Shown: in pieces, positions 8,525 through 17,654 of the stretch
How positions within the stretch are numbered: position 1 is the stretch's first letter
How the letters are laid out: each line of letters starts with the position of its first letter
Assembly: GCA_910584615.1 (NCBI GenBank)
Contig: CAJUAM010000004.1
Location: 53,797 to 117,796, forward strand
DNA length: 64,000 bases
Source of the DNA: an uncultured Dorea sp.
GTDB taxonomy: Bacteria > Bacillota > Clostridia > Lachnospirales > Lachnospiraceae
Direction: 5' to 3'
The notes under the pieces: generated by a model
The model's input: the letters and a program-made list of their open reading frames with translations, nothing else
What the model was told of the DNA's origin: nothing
Database searches by the model: none
Made by a program: the position numbers and the translations under genes

Positions 8525-9397
8525 ATGAAGATCAAGGATATTCTAAAAGAAACGACTCCCCATATTTCTTTCGAAGTATTTCCGCCGAAAACATGTGCAG
8601 GATTTGGGAGCGTTCTTGCTGCTACAGACCGGATCGCGGCACTTAAGCCGTCTTATATCAGCGTTACATACGGTGCGGGCGGAGGGACGAGTAAGAATAC
8701 GGTGAATATTGCCTCCCACATCAAGGATGATCTGGGCGTGACATGTCTTGCCCATCTGACCTGTGTGTCTTCTACAAGAGAACATGTGCATGAGGTGATC
8801 CGTCAGTTGAAAGAAAAAGGAATTGAAAATATCCTTGCCCTTCGCGGGGATATTCCAGAGGAGTCAGATTTTCCGCTTCCGAACCAGTACAGGTATGCAA
8901 GTGAACTGGTTAAGGAGATCAAAGAGCAGGGAGATTTCTGTGTCGGTGCAGCGTGTTATCCGGAGGGACATGTAGATACAGAGAAAAAGAAGGATGATAT
9001 TGACCATTTAAAGCATAAGGTAGACTGCGGCGTGGATTTTCTTACAACACAGATGTTTTTTGAGAACAGTATATTTTATAATTTCCTTTATAAGATCCGT
9101 GAGAAAGGAATCATGGTCCCGGTACTTCCGGGGATCATGCCGGTGACCAATAAAAAGCAGATGAAGAGGATCTGCGACATGTCCGGTACGGTTCTGCCAC
9201 AGAGGTTTATTGATGTCTTAGAGCGGTTCGGGGATGAGCCGAAGGCTATGCAGCAGGCAGGGATCGCTTATGCCACAGACCAGATCATTGACCTGTTTGC
9301 GAATGGTATCAACCATGTGCATGTTTATTCTATGAATAAACCGGAAGTTGCAGAAGCCATTATGGATAATCTGTCGGAGATTGTAGTCAGGATGTAA
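8525..9397 (+). CDS. metF: Methylenetetrahydrofolate reductase
   Basis: A 290-residue TIM-barrel flavoenzyme family member. It opens with HISFEVFPPKT, and SVTYGAGGGTSKNT, LAHLTC and ALRGDIP form the FAD and folate site. It reduces 5,10-methylene-THF to 5-methyl-THF, the methyl donor for MetH encoded two genes downstream. In acetogen-like clostridia it may also serve one-carbon metabolism. A GGAGAG ribosome site precedes the ATG and TATAAT at 8466-8471 may be the -10 of its promoter. No zinc-finger partner MetV-like gene is next to it. Confidence 0.93.
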   Translation: MKIKDILKETTPHISFEVFPPKTCAGFGSVLAATDRIAALKPSYISVTYGAGGGTSKNTVNIASHIKDDLGVTCLAHLTCVSSTREHVHEVIRQLKEKGIENILALRGDIPEESDFPLPNQYRYASELVKEIKEQGDFCVGAACYPEGHVDTEKKKDDIDHLKHKVDCGVDFLTTQMFFENSIFYNFLYKIREKGIMVPVLPGIMPVTNKKQMKRICDMSGTVLPQRFIDVLERFGDEPKAMQQAGIAYATDQIIDLFANGINHVHVYSMNKPEVAEAIMDNLSEIVVRM

Positions 9398-9460
9398 TTT
9401 CCCCGTTGATTTTTGTTTAAAAGATCAAAGGAATGCCGGCAAAGAAAGTGAGCAGATGGT

Positions 9461-10108
9461 ATGGAGCGCATGGTGAAAGAGGCTGTCCGGTATCTGGGAT
9501 ATGGGGCAGTGAAGGCAGATGAAGCAACCTTGCAGATGATTCAGCGGTGCTTTGAAGAGTTAGAACAGACTGCGAACAAGAGGATCGTGTACAGGGTGTT
9601 TGATCTTCGGATGGCAGAGGGCGGGCATATTGAGATTGAGAATTTGAGTATTGAGAGCAAGGGTCTTTCTAAAAATCTCAGAGGATGTGAAAAGGTGATC
9701 TTACTTGGAGCAACTCTTGGAGTGGAAGTCGACCTTATGATGAAGCGGCATACTTATACGGATATGGCGAAGACAGTTGTGCTTCAGGCATGTGCGGCGG
9801 CGCTGTTGGAAGAATATCTGGATGAGTGCCAGGCAAAGATAGGAAAAGAGATGGAGGAGGAAGGATATTTTTTAAGACCCAGATTCAGTCCTGGATATGG
9901 GGATTTCTCTATTCTCTGTCAGAAACAGATCCTTGCCATGACAGATGCTGCCAGGAAGATCGGGCTTACGATGACAAAGGGCAGTATGCTTGCGCCTACA
10001 AAATCCGTGACAGCGCTTATCGGTCTGAGCAAGAAAAAAGAGAACTGTCATATAAAGGGGTGCGAGGCGTGTAAGAAGACGGACTGTGCCTACCGCAGAT
10101 GCAGTTAA
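9461..10108 (+). CDS. Methionine synthase activation-domain protein
   Basis: A 215-residue stand-alone version of the C-terminal SAM-binding reactivation domain of cobalamin-dependent methionine synthase. The RPRFSPGYGD segment near residue 143 corresponds to the SAM-binding RxxxGY motif. The C-terminus is cysteine-rich (CHIKGCEACKKTDCAYRRC), which is common in clostridial versions. It presumably reductively methylates cob(II)alamin in MetH, encoded 32 bases downstream without this domain. The ribosome site before ATG 9461 is weak (AAAGAAAGTGAG), so the start is less certain than the identity. Confidence 0.85.
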   Translation: MERMVKEAVRYLGYGAVKADEATLQMIQRCFEELEQTANKRIVYRVFDLRMAEGGHIEIENLSIESKGLSKNLRGCEKVILLGATLGVEVDLMMKRHTYTDMAKTVVLQACAAALLEEYLDECQAKIGKEMEEEGYFLRPRFSPGYGDFSILCQKQILAMTDAARKIGLTMTKGSMLAPTKSVTALIGLSKKKENCHIKGCEACKKTDCAYRRCS

Positions 10109-10140
10109 GGATACGGCGAGATGAAAAAGGAGCAGGATAG

Positions 10141-12537
10141 ATGTTATTAGAACGGCTTGGAACGGATTTGATATTTTTTGACGGCGGGACCGGAACTCTT
10201 CTCCAGGAGAAGGGGCTTAAGCCCGGGGAGCTGCCGGAGATCTGGAATATTGTTAACACCAGCGAGATGATAGATATCCACCGCCAATATTTTGAGGCGG
10301 GCAGTGATATCGTACTCAGTAATACTTTCGGGGCGAATGCCTTAAAGTTCCATGATACTGATTATGACCTCAAGGATATTATCACTGCGGCAGTCCAAAA
10401 TCTTAAGGAGGCGGCACGGCTTGGTGTCTGTGATGGGAGAGAAGTCTACGCAGGACTTGATGTAGGACCTACCGGAAAGCTTTTAAAGCCGATGGGAGAT
10501 CTGAGCTTTGAAGAGGCTTATGAGGCATTTAAAGAGGTGGTGATGATCGGTGAAAAGGCAGGAGCGGATCTGATCCACATTGAGACTATGAGCGATACCT
10601 ACGAAATGAAAGCAGCAGTACTGGCGGCTAAAGAGAATACGGACTTGCCGGTATTTGCTACTATGATATTTGACGATAAGGGGAAGCTGCTGACCGGAGG
10701 GGATGTACCGTCGGCAGTCGCCATGCTTGAGGGCCTCCGGGTAGATGCCCTTGGGATCAATTGCGGTATGGGACCAGAGCAGATGCTTTTAATCCTTGAT
10801 GAAATATTAAAAGTGGCTTCTGTTCCGGTTATTGTAAAACCAAATGCCGGGCTTCCGAAACAACGCGGCGGGGAAGTTTATTATGATGTGCGGCCGGAAG
10901 AATTCGCGGAACTGATGACGCAGATCGTAAAGAAGGGTGCATGCCTTGTAGGAGGGTGCTGCGGCACAACGCCAGAGCATATCCGCGCGATGGTAAAGCA
11001 GGTTAAGGCTTTAGATCTGTTTCCAAAGTGCATACCGCCCGCAAAGAAGGATCACACTATCGTATCTTCCTATGGAAAGGCAGTATTTTTGGGAGAAAAA
11101 CCTGTCATTATCGGTGAACGGATCAATCCTACAGGAAAGAAAATGTTTAAACAGGCATTAAAAGATCATGACCTTGATTATATATTAAAAGAAGGAATCG
11201 CCCAGCAGGATAGCGGCGCTCATATTCTGGATGTAAATGTAGGTCTGCCGGATATTGACGAGAAAGCCATGATGGTGGAAGCAGTGCAGGGGCTTCAGAG
11301 CGTGACAAGTCTTCCTTTGCAGATTGACACGGTGGACAAGGCAGCGTTAGAGGCAGCTATGCGGGTTTACAACGGCAAGCCTATGGTTAATTCAGTTAAC
11401 GGAAAGAAAGAGGAGATGGATAAGATCTTTCCTCTGATCAAAAGATACGGAGGAGTCGTAGTAGGACTGACCATTGATGAAAACGGCATACCGGATACCG
11501 CGAAGGAGCGTGTGCGTATTGCCGGAAAGATCATAGATGAAGCGAAAAAATACGGAATCGACAAAAAAGATATTGTGATAGATGTACTGGCGATGACTAT
11601 CAGTTCAGACCCTGAAGGGGCGAAGACTACATTAGAGGCACTGCGGGCAGTAAAAGAAACGTACGGGGTATGTACGGTATTGGGTGTGTCTAACATTTCT
11701 TTCGGACTTCCCTGCCGTCCGGCTGTGAATTCTAATTTCTATACGATGGCGATGCAAAATGGTCTGAGCGCCGCTATCATGAATCCTATGTCTGAGGATA
11801 TGATGCGGTCTTACTATTCTTACTGCGCGCTGATGAATTATGATAAGAATTGTGAAGCTTATATCAGCCGCTATGGGAATCAAGGAGAAGAAGCGCCGGC
11901 GAAAAAAGAAGGATCACTCACTCTTAAGGCAGCGATCATCAAAGGACTTAAGGAAGAAGCGCACCATGCGGCCCGCAGGATGGTAAAGGAAAAGCTCCCC
12001 CTGACTATTATCAATGAAGAGATGATACCGGCCCTTGATGAGGTAGGGAAAGGCTTTGAGAAGGGAACGCTTTTTCTGCCGCAGCTCCTTATGAGCGCGG
12101 ATGCCGCAAAGATCGCGTTCGCTGTCCTCAAGGAGGAGCTATTACAAAGCGGGGATGAGGAACAGAAAAAAGATAAGGTGATCTTAGCAACCGTGAGAGG
12201 CGATATCCATGATATCGGCAAGAACATTGTAAAGGTGCTTTTAGAAAATTACAGTTTTGATGTGATCGATCTTGGAAAAGATGTGGCGCCGGAGACGGTT
12301 TTAGAGACCGCGTTAAAAGAAGATGTGCGGCTGGTAGGCTTAAGTGCCCTCATGACAACGACGGTTGTAAGTATGGAAGATACGATAAAGCTTTTAAGGA
12401 AGGAAAAGCCGGATTGCAGGATCATGGTAGGCGGCGCTGTGTTAAATCAGGAATATGCGGATATGATCGGGGCGGATTTCTATGGGAAAGATGCGATGCA
12501 GTCTGTGTATTACGCTAAAAAGCTGTTTGCGCAGTAA
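10141..12537 (+). CDS. metH: Cobalamin-dependent methionine synthase, short form
   Basis: A 798-residue protein with a homocysteine-binding barrel (residues 1 to about 290, zinc cysteines in GINCG near 207 and GGCCGTTP near 273), a pterin-binding methyl-THF domain (about 320-580), and a cobalamin cap and Rossmann domain with the lower-ligand motif GDIHDIGKN near 687. It stops after the cobalamin domain. The reactivation domain found in the 1200-residue E. coli enzyme is the preceding separate gene. It transfers the methyl group of 5-methyl-THF to homocysteine. It sits in one transcription direction with metF and the activation protein. Confidence 0.95.
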   Translation: MLLERLGTDLIFFDGGTGTLLQEKGLKPGELPEIWNIVNTSEMIDIHRQYFEAGSDIVLSNTFGANALKFHDTDYDLKDIITAAVQNLKEAARLGVCDGREVYAGLDVGPTGKLLKPMGDLSFEEAYEAFKEVVMIGEKAGADLIHIETMSDTYEMKAAVLAAKENTDLPVFATMIFDDKGKLLTGGDVPSAVAMLEGLRVDALGINCGMGPEQMLLILDEILKVASVPVIVKPNAGLPKQRGGEVYYDVRPEEFAELMTQIVKKGACLVGGCCGTTPEHIRAMVKQVKALDLFPKCIPPAKKDHTIVSSYGKAVFLGEKPVIIGERINPTGKKMFKQALKDHDLDYILKEGIAQQDSGAHILDVNVGLPDIDEKAMMVEAVQGLQSVTSLPLQIDTVDKAALEAAMRVYNGKPMVNSVNGKKEEMDKIFPLIKRYGGVVVGLTIDENGIPDTAKERVRIAGKIIDEAKKYGIDKKDIVIDVLAMTISSDPEGAKTTLEALRAVKETYGVCTVLGVSNISFGLPCRPAVNSNFYTMAMQNGLSAAIMNPMSEDMMRSYYSYCALMNYDKNCEAYISRYGNQGEEAPAKKEGSLTLKAAIIKGLKEEAHHAARRMVKEKLPLTIINEEMIPALDEVGKGFEKGTLFLPQLLMSADAAKIAFAVLKEELLQSGDEEQKKDKVILATVRGDIHDIGKNIVKVLLENYSFDVIDLGKDVAPETVLETALKEDVRLVGLSALMTTTVVSMEDTIKLLRKEKPDCRIMVGGAVLNQEYADMIGADFYGKDAMQSVYYAKKLFAQ

Positions 12538-12587
12538 GATCTGCGCAGGATGACAGGTCAATTAAAAATAAAAAGGAGAAGAGAAGC

Positions 12588-13595
12588 ATGAGTTTGATAT
12601 TACCGCAAAATTATGATCCGCATCTTAGCGTGCGGGAAACACAGGAGGCAATTAAGTATATCAGGGATACGTTCCAGAAGGAGTTCGGCAGGGAGATGAA
12701 TCTTGAGAGGATCTCCGCTCCGCTTTTTGTAGAGAAAAGCAGCGGTCTGAATGATAACCTGAACGGTGTGGAACGTCCGGTAGGTTTTGACATCGCAGGA
12801 CTTCCCGGGGAGGAGGTTGAAGTAGTACAGTCTCTTGCTAAGTGGAAACGTATGGCACTGAAACAATATGGCTTTAAACCGGGGGAGGGATTATATACGA
12901 ATATGAATGCTATCCGCCGGGATGAGGAGCTTGACAATCTACATTCCTGTTATGTTGATCAATGGGACTGGGAGAAGGTCATTACAAAAGAGGAGAGAAC
13001 GATCGGGACACTGGAGGATACGGTCAAGGTTATCTTTAAGATCATCAAGCATATGGAACATGAGGTGTGGTATAAGTTCCCGCAGGCAGTAAAGCGCCTT
13101 CCTGAAGAGGTTAAATTTATCACCTCTGAGGAGCTGGAAGATATGTATCCTGATAAGACTCCGAAGGAGCGGGAGAACCTGATCACAAAAGAATATGGCT
13201 GTGTGTTCATTATGAAGATCGGAGAGAAGTTAAAAGGAGGCGAACCGCATGACGGCAGAGCGCCGGACTATGATGACTGGCAGTTGAACGGAGATATCCT
13301 GTTCTGGTTTGAGAATCTTGACTGTGCTTTGGAGATTTCAAGTATGGGAATCCGCGTGGATGAAAAGTCACTGGAAGAGCAGCTTAAGAAGGCCGGGTGT
13401 GAGGACAGGAAGAATCTTTTGTACCATAAAATGCTGCTTAACGGGGAACTTCCATATACGATCGGCGGAGGCATCGGTCAGTCAAGACTCTGCATGCTGC
13501 TTCTTGACCGGGCGCATGTAGGAGAGGTGCAGGCGAGTCTCTGGCCTAAGGAGATGAGGCAGACCTGCAGGGAGCATGGGATCATCCTCTTATAG
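12588..13595 (+). CDS. asnA: Aspartate-ammonia ligase (asparagine synthetase A)
   Basis: A 335-residue class II aaRS-like enzyme that makes asparagine from aspartate, ammonia and ATP. It shows the family segments [44 protein letters not shown] and [14 protein letters not shown]. The gene starts 50 bases after metH with a strong AAGGAGA site. No T-box or other riboswitch is visible in that short gap. A short ACAGGA/TCCTGT hairpin near 13605-13620 follows the stop. Confidence 0.95.
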   Translation: MSLILPQNYDPHLSVRETQEAIKYIRDTFQKEFGREMNLERISAPLFVEKSSGLNDNLNGVERPVGFDIAGLPGEEVEVVQSLAKWKRMALKQYGFKPGEGLYTNMNAIRRDEELDNLHSCYVDQWDWEKVITKEERTIGTLEDTVKVIFKIIKHMEHEVWYKFPQAVKRLPEEVKFITSEELEDMYPDKTPKERENLITKEYGCVFIMKIGEKLKGGEPHDGRAPDYDDWQLNGDILFWFENLDCALEISSMGIRVDEKSLEEQLKKAGCEDRKNLLYHKMLLNGELPYTIGGGIGQSRLCMLLLDRAHVGEVQASLWPKEMRQTCREHGIILL

Positions 13596-13680
13596 AAATA
13601 CTGCACAGGATCTTCCTGTTAAAAAACATAATACTTTGGGCGGACAAATGATAAAACAAAAATTGTAAATAATTCACATG

Positions 13681-13709
13681 TTGACAAATAATTAACGATT
13701 TATTATAGT
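13681..13709 (+). promoter_or_regulatory. Hydrogenase promoter overlapped by a Rex-like operator
   Basis: TTGACA (13681-13686) and TATAGT (13704-13709) are exactly 17 bases apart. Bases 13681-13698 read TTGACAAATAATTAACGA and match 11 of the 14 defined positions of the clostridial Rex site TTGTTAANNNNTTAACAA. They cover the -35 box and half of the spacer, where a repressor would block polymerase. Rex responds to the NADH/NAD+ ratio and commonly controls fermentation and hydrogenase genes. Confidence 0.6.
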
Positions 13710-13748
13710 AGTAGCATATGATGTGAATTTTAAGGAGGAATGCATCCA

Positions 13749-15257
13749 ATGATCAGAGGTTTAGATACTACGGTTAGAAAGATCCGCAGACAGGTTTTTG
13801 AAGAGGTTGCAAGATTAGGGTTCACGGTAGATGATGATGATCTCCGTGAGGAGATGGAAGCCATCCCATACAGGATGGTAGATGAGGATGCCCAGTATAG
13901 GGACAGTATATACCGTGCCCGCGCGATCGTGCGCGAGCGGCTGAGACTGGCGATGGGATTGTCACTCCGTCCGGAGAATAAGCCGACCCCTCTGTCTGCC
14001 GGACTGGAGGCAAGTAATATCTCGGATAAGTATTATGAGCCGCCGCTTATGCAGGTTATCCCGTCTGCATGTATGGCTTGCGAAGAGAGAGGCTATGAGG
14101 TAAGCAATGTATGTAAAGGGTGTCTGGCCCATCCTTGTATGGAGGTATGTCCGAAGGAGGCTATCTCATTTGTGAATGGGAAGTCTTATATAGATCAGGA
14201 AAAATGTATCAAATGCGGAAAATGCAAGTCCGCCTGCCCCTACGATGCGATTTCCAGAAAGCAGCGTCCGTGCGCAAGAGCCTGCGGTGTCGGTGCCATT
14301 GAAAATGACGCTAAGGGCAGGGCATTTATTAACAATGACAAGTGTGTATCTTGCGGCATGTGTATGGTGAACTGTCCGTTTGGGGCGATTTCTGACAAGT
14401 CCCAGATCTTCCAGCTTGCTCATGCTCTGATGAAGGGAGATAAGGTTATCGCCGAGATCGCGCCGGCATTTGTAGGCCAGTTCGGGGATAATATCACACC
14501 CAGAAACTTAAAGGCGGCGCTTCATGAGCTTGGTTTTTCTGAGGTTTACGAGGTGGCTCTTGGCGCGGATATCGGTGCTGTTGCGGAAGCGCACCATTAT
14601 GTAAATAAAGTAACGACGGGAGAACTGCCGTTTCTTCTGACTTCCTGCTGTCCGTCGTGGGCCATGCTGGCGAAAAAGTATTTCCCGGATATGGTAGATC
14701 AGGTGTCTCAGGAGCTGACGCCGATGGTTGCGACGGCGCGTACTATCAAGCAGGAGCATCCGGACGCAAGAGTAGTATTTATCGGGCCATGTGCGGCGAA
14801 AAAGCTGGAGGCCATGAGAAGGACTGTGCGCAGTGATGTAGATTTTGTTGTGACATTTGAAGAGCTGCAGGCGATGTTTGACGCGAAGGATATTGATCTT
14901 GAGAAGTACGCGGCTGAATCTTCCTTCCACAATGCGACAGGAGCAGGCCGCGGGTATGCTGTTGCAGGAGGAGTTGCGGATGCGATCGAGAGATGTGTGA
15001 AAGAGTACTATCCAGGCGTAACAGTGAATATTGAACACGCGGAAGGCCTCGCCGACTGTAAGAAGGTGCTGGCTCTTGCAAAAGCAGGAAAGATGAATGG
15101 ATGCCTGATTGAAGGAATGGGGTGTCCCGGCGGATGTGTTGCCGGAGCGGGAACGAATATCCCGATCCCAAGCGCGCAAAAGAAGATCAAAGATTTCGTA
15201 AAAGCATCATCTAAGCCGCTGCCGCCAGAAGAATTGGTTGAGATTGAGCTAAAATAA
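13749..15257 (+). CDS. [FeFe] hydrogenase, group B-like monomeric enzyme
   Basis: A 502-residue iron-only hydrogenase. An N-terminal region with clustered cysteines (CMACEERGY, CKGCLAHPCMEVCPKEA) leads to two 4Fe-4S ferredoxin motifs (CIKCGKCKSACP, CVSCGMCMVNCP). The H-cluster motifs are TSCCPSW (about 298), GPCAAKKLEA (about 345) and EGMGCPGGCVAGAG (about 455). It probably reoxidises reduced ferredoxin by making H2, or acts as a sensor or bidirectional enzyme; function of group B is less settled. ATG 13749 is chosen because AAGGAGG at 13732-13738 is 10 bases upstream, while ATG 13740 is too close. No maturase genes are in the window. Confidence 0.93.
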   Translation: MIRGLDTTVRKIRRQVFEEVARLGFTVDDDDLREEMEAIPYRMVDEDAQYRDSIYRARAIVRERLRLAMGLSLRPENKPTPLSAGLEASNISDKYYEPPLMQVIPSACMACEERGYEVSNVCKGCLAHPCMEVCPKEAISFVNGKSYIDQEKCIKCGKCKSACPYDAISRKQRPCARACGVGAIENDAKGRAFINNDKCVSCGMCMVNCPFGAISDKSQIFQLAHALMKGDKVIAEIAPAFVGQFGDNITPRNLKAALHELGFSEVYEVALGADIGAVAEAHHYVNKVTTGELPFLLTSCCPSWAMLAKKYFPDMVDQVSQELTPMVATARTIKQEHPDARVVFIGPCAAKKLEAMRRTVRSDVDFVVTFEELQAMFDAKDIDLEKYAAESSFHNATGAGRGYAVAGGVADAIERCVKEYYPGVTVNIEHAEGLADCKKVLALAKAGKMNGCLIEGMGCPGGCVAGAGTNIPIPSAQKKIKDFVKASSKPLPPEELVEIELK

Positions 15258-15280
15258 AAAACTGTCAGTGACAAGGATAT

Positions 15281-15320
15281 AAAAACCGGCTGTCTTCAGA
15301 ATGAAGGGCCGGTTTTTAAT
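15281..15320 (+). terminator. Terminator after the hydrogenase gene
   Basis: A perfect 10-bp stem (15281-15290 with 15308-15317) carries a second small CTTC/GAAG stem in its loop. The 3' arm ends in a T-tract. Confidence 0.87.
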
Positions 15321-15343
15321 ATGGATCAATGCTATTCTTATAT

Positions 15344-15371
15344 TGTTTTTAGTGAAATTAATTGGTATAAT
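15344..15371 (+). promoter_or_regulatory. Promoter of the first surface-protein gene
   Basis: TTGTTT (15344-15349), a 16-base spacer and TATAAT (15366-15371), with the extended -10 TGG just before TATAAT. The ATG of the gene lies 33 bases downstream behind GAAAGGA. Confidence 0.6.
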
Positions 15372-15404
15372 TAGTTAGAAATAATAAATATGAGGTGAAA
15401 GGAA

Positions 15405-16109
15405 ATGAGAAAGAAAAGGAAGCTGATAGGGATGTTCTGCCTGTTTCTTGCGGCATCTATGATTGTTTCGTCAATTCCGGCAGCAGGTAATGTAAGTACG
15501 GTTCAGGCGGCGCAAAGCAAGAAAGCCAAAAAGAATGGTTTGGTTAAGGAGAAGGGCAATTACCGTTATTACAAAAAAGGAAAGCTTGTAAAGAAATGCT
15601 GGAAGATAGTGAAAGGCAAAAAGTATTATTTCAAAAAGGATGGCAATGCTGCTGTCGGAAGCTTAAAGATCAGCGGAAAGTATTATATTTTTAACGCAAA
15701 AGGGCAGCTTGTTACTACGTCCAAGAAAAAGATCGTGACGGTAAAAGGTGTTAAATATCAGGTGAAAGCAAAAGGACTTGCCGCAAAGGGATGGAGTAAG
15801 GATAAAAAGTATTACTTCGGCAAGGACGGCAAGATGTTCACCGGTATCCGTGTGATTGGCGAGAAGTTTTATAGCTTTGGTAAGAATGGGAAGTATGATA
15901 AAGCTAAGACAAAGAAGCTTAGGAAAGTGTCAGTGTATGAAAAGAGTAATATGAAAGATCTGTATAAGCTGATCGGAAAGCCTAAAAAATCAGAATACAA
16001 CAGCGGCTGTTACGGACCGGGGAAAGACGGCACATTGACATATAAAAATTTTACTGTATATACATATAAGGATCTGAATGGAAAAGAAATATTCATGGGT
16101 GTGGAATAA
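15405..16109 (+). CDS. Secreted cell-wall-repeat protein
   Basis: A 234-residue, very basic protein with a signal peptide (cleavage after about residue 36, in VQAAQS). About five degenerate choline/glucan-binding type repeats built on KYYFKKDGN, KYYIFNAKG, KYYFGKDGK and KFYSFGKNG follow. The C-terminal 60 residues form a separate domain (LYKLIGKPKKS...CYGPGKDGTLTYKNFTVYTY) also seen after such repeats in related gut clostridia. It probably attaches to the cell wall or surface glycans. It is the first of three adjacent secreted genes. No catalytic motif is visible. Confidence 0.75.
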   Translation: MRKKRKLIGMFCLFLAASMIVSSIPAAGNVSTVQAAQSKKAKKNGLVKEKGNYRYYKKGKLVKKCWKIVKGKKYYFKKDGNAAVGSLKISGKYYIFNAKGQLVTTSKKKIVTVKGVKYQVKAKGLAAKGWSKDKKYYFGKDGKMFTGIRVIGEKFYSFGKNGKYDKAKTKKLRKVSVYEKSNMKDLYKLIGKPKKSEYNSGCYGPGKDGTLTYKNFTVYTYKDLNGKEIFMGVE

Positions 16110-16152
16110 GTAACGGCATCGGATGAAAATAGAGAATGGGAGAGTAGATGAG

Positions 16153-16737
16153 ATGATGAAGAGCAGAAAAAATATATATAAAAGACTGATCATGTTTGTG
16201 ATGGCGCTGGTGCTTATGCTGTCAGCTCCGGCAACCTGCGCGCAGGCGGCTTCTTCTACGGATAAGAAGCTTAAAAAGCAAGTGGACAGTATTGTTAAGA
16301 AAAAGGTGAAGACTAAGGACAGCAAAAAAAAGAAATTAGAAAAGCTGTTCAAATATACAGAGAAGACATATAAATATGGCCGCAGCTATGGATTTAAGGC
16401 GAAAAAGGGCTGGGATAAAAAGTATGCTTTAGAGATGTATAACAAAAAGAAAGGGAGCTGTTATCACTATGCGGCGGCATACGCGTTTCTGGCTAAAAAA
16501 GCTACCAATTACACAGTGCGCATCGGTGTGGGAAAAACCAACGGATTTAATCCTAAGGTGAAGCAGGCCCATGCATGGGTAGAGATAAAGATTAAGGGTA
16601 AATGGTATATCTGCGATCCGAATATGGATAAATTCGCGGCGAAAAGTTCCGGAAAGTATTTTCTTAAGAAAAGAGACGGGCTGAAAAAAACATATAATAA
16701 TTTCAAAGGTACGAAATATTATAATGTAAAGCTGTAA
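16153..16737 (+). CDS. Secreted transglutaminase-like protein
   Basis: A 194-residue protein with a signal peptide (MMKSRKNIYKRLIMF then a hydrophobic core ending at CAQAAS), a lysine-rich linker and a compact transglutaminase/protease-like domain. The presumed triad is Cys in KKGSCYHYAAA, His in AHAWVEI and Asp in CDPNMD. Such domains cleave or crosslink peptides, but the substrate is unknown. The start is set at 16153 (GGGAGAG at 16138-16144) and not at the longer 16123. It lies 43 bases after the repeat protein and before a third family member. Confidence 0.72.
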   Translation: MMKSRKNIYKRLIMFVMALVLMLSAPATCAQAASSTDKKLKKQVDSIVKKKVKTKDSKKKKLEKLFKYTEKTYKYGRSYGFKAKKGWDKKYALEMYNKKKGSCYHYAAAYAFLAKKATNYTVRIGVGKTNGFNPKVKQAHAWVEIKIKGKWYICDPNMDKFAAKSSGKYFLKKRDGLKKTYNNFKGTKYYNVKL

Positions 16738-16800
16738 ATGCAGGAAAATTAAAATTGCCGGTTGATAAAAAGTTGAGATAAGAGGATAGAGGGAATATCT

Positions 16801-17619
16801 ATGTGTAATAGAAAACGGACAGGCAGAAGGCTTGCGGCATTAGCCGCAGCCTTAGTTATGTTATTTGGAATTGCGGCAGATGTACAGACTGTCTTAGCGG
16901 CAGAAAAGTCAGGCGCGAAGAAGAAAGAAAGCTGGAAGATCAAGAAGCAGTGTGTCTTTTACTACAAGGGTAAGGAAAAGGTTACCGGATTAAAAAAGAT
17001 CAAAGGAAAATATTATTATTTTGACAAAAAAGGCATACAGCGTACCGGATGGCAGAAGATACGGGGCAACTATTACTTTTTCAAAATAGATAACAAAGAA
17101 AAAGGGTATATGGTAACCTCAAAGAAGGTAAACGGCGTGACCCTTAAAAGCAGCGGCAAGGCTAAGAAGACAAAGGCAAGCACCGCAAAGCTGGATGTTA
17201 TGATCAAGGCGAACAAGATCATGGAGAAAGCAACGAAGCCTACCATGAAGAAGAAGGAGAAGCTTCGGGCATGCTTTAACTATTCCATAAAGAAGTTCAG
17301 ATACAGAGGTTCTCCAAGATTTAAAAAGAGCAAGAACTGGGAATACAAGTATGCGCTGGACATGTTTGACAGAGGTCATGGAAGCTGTTATTCTTACGCC
17401 GCGGCGTTCGCGTTTCTTGCCAATGCAGCAGGCTATACGGACGCATACGCGATCTCAAGCGGAGGTCACGGATGGGCGGAGGTCAAGGGCAAAGTGTATG
17501 ACCCGTCATGGGAGCTGGTGGATAAAAAGCATCATTATTTTGGTATGTCTTATAACTTAAGCGGCAGAGGCGGAAGACCCAATTATAAGAGTAACAGGAG
17601 ATATATAAAGAAGATTTAG
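16801..17619 (+). CDS. Secreted cell-wall-repeat protein with transglutaminase-like domain
   Basis: A 272-residue protein combining both modules of its neighbours. After a signal peptide (to about residue 33, VLAAEKS) come cell-wall-type repeats (KYYYFDKKGI, NYYFFKIDN; about 40-110) and then a transglutaminase-like domain (about 135-272). The presumed triad is Cys in GHGSCYSYAAA, His in GGHGWAEV and Asp in YDPSWE. The modular sharing shows that the three genes are related by duplication. AGAGGG precedes the ATG. It probably acts on surface proteins or peptidoglycan-linked peptides; substrate unknown. Confidence 0.75.
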   Translation: MCNRKRTGRRLAALAAALVMLFGIAADVQTVLAAEKSGAKKKESWKIKKQCVFYYKGKEKVTGLKKIKGKYYYFDKKGIQRTGWQKIRGNYYFFKIDNKEKGYMVTSKKVNGVTLKSSGKAKKTKASTAKLDVMIKANKIMEKATKPTMKKKEKLRACFNYSIKKFRYRGSPRFKKSKNWEYKYALDMFDRGHGSCYSYAAAFAFLANAAGYTDAYAISSGGHGWAEVKGKVYDPSWELVDKKHHYFGMSYNLSGRGGRPNYKSNRRYIKKI

Positions 17620-17654
17620 TTCACCTAAAATTTTGATGGAAAGGCAGTACGAAG

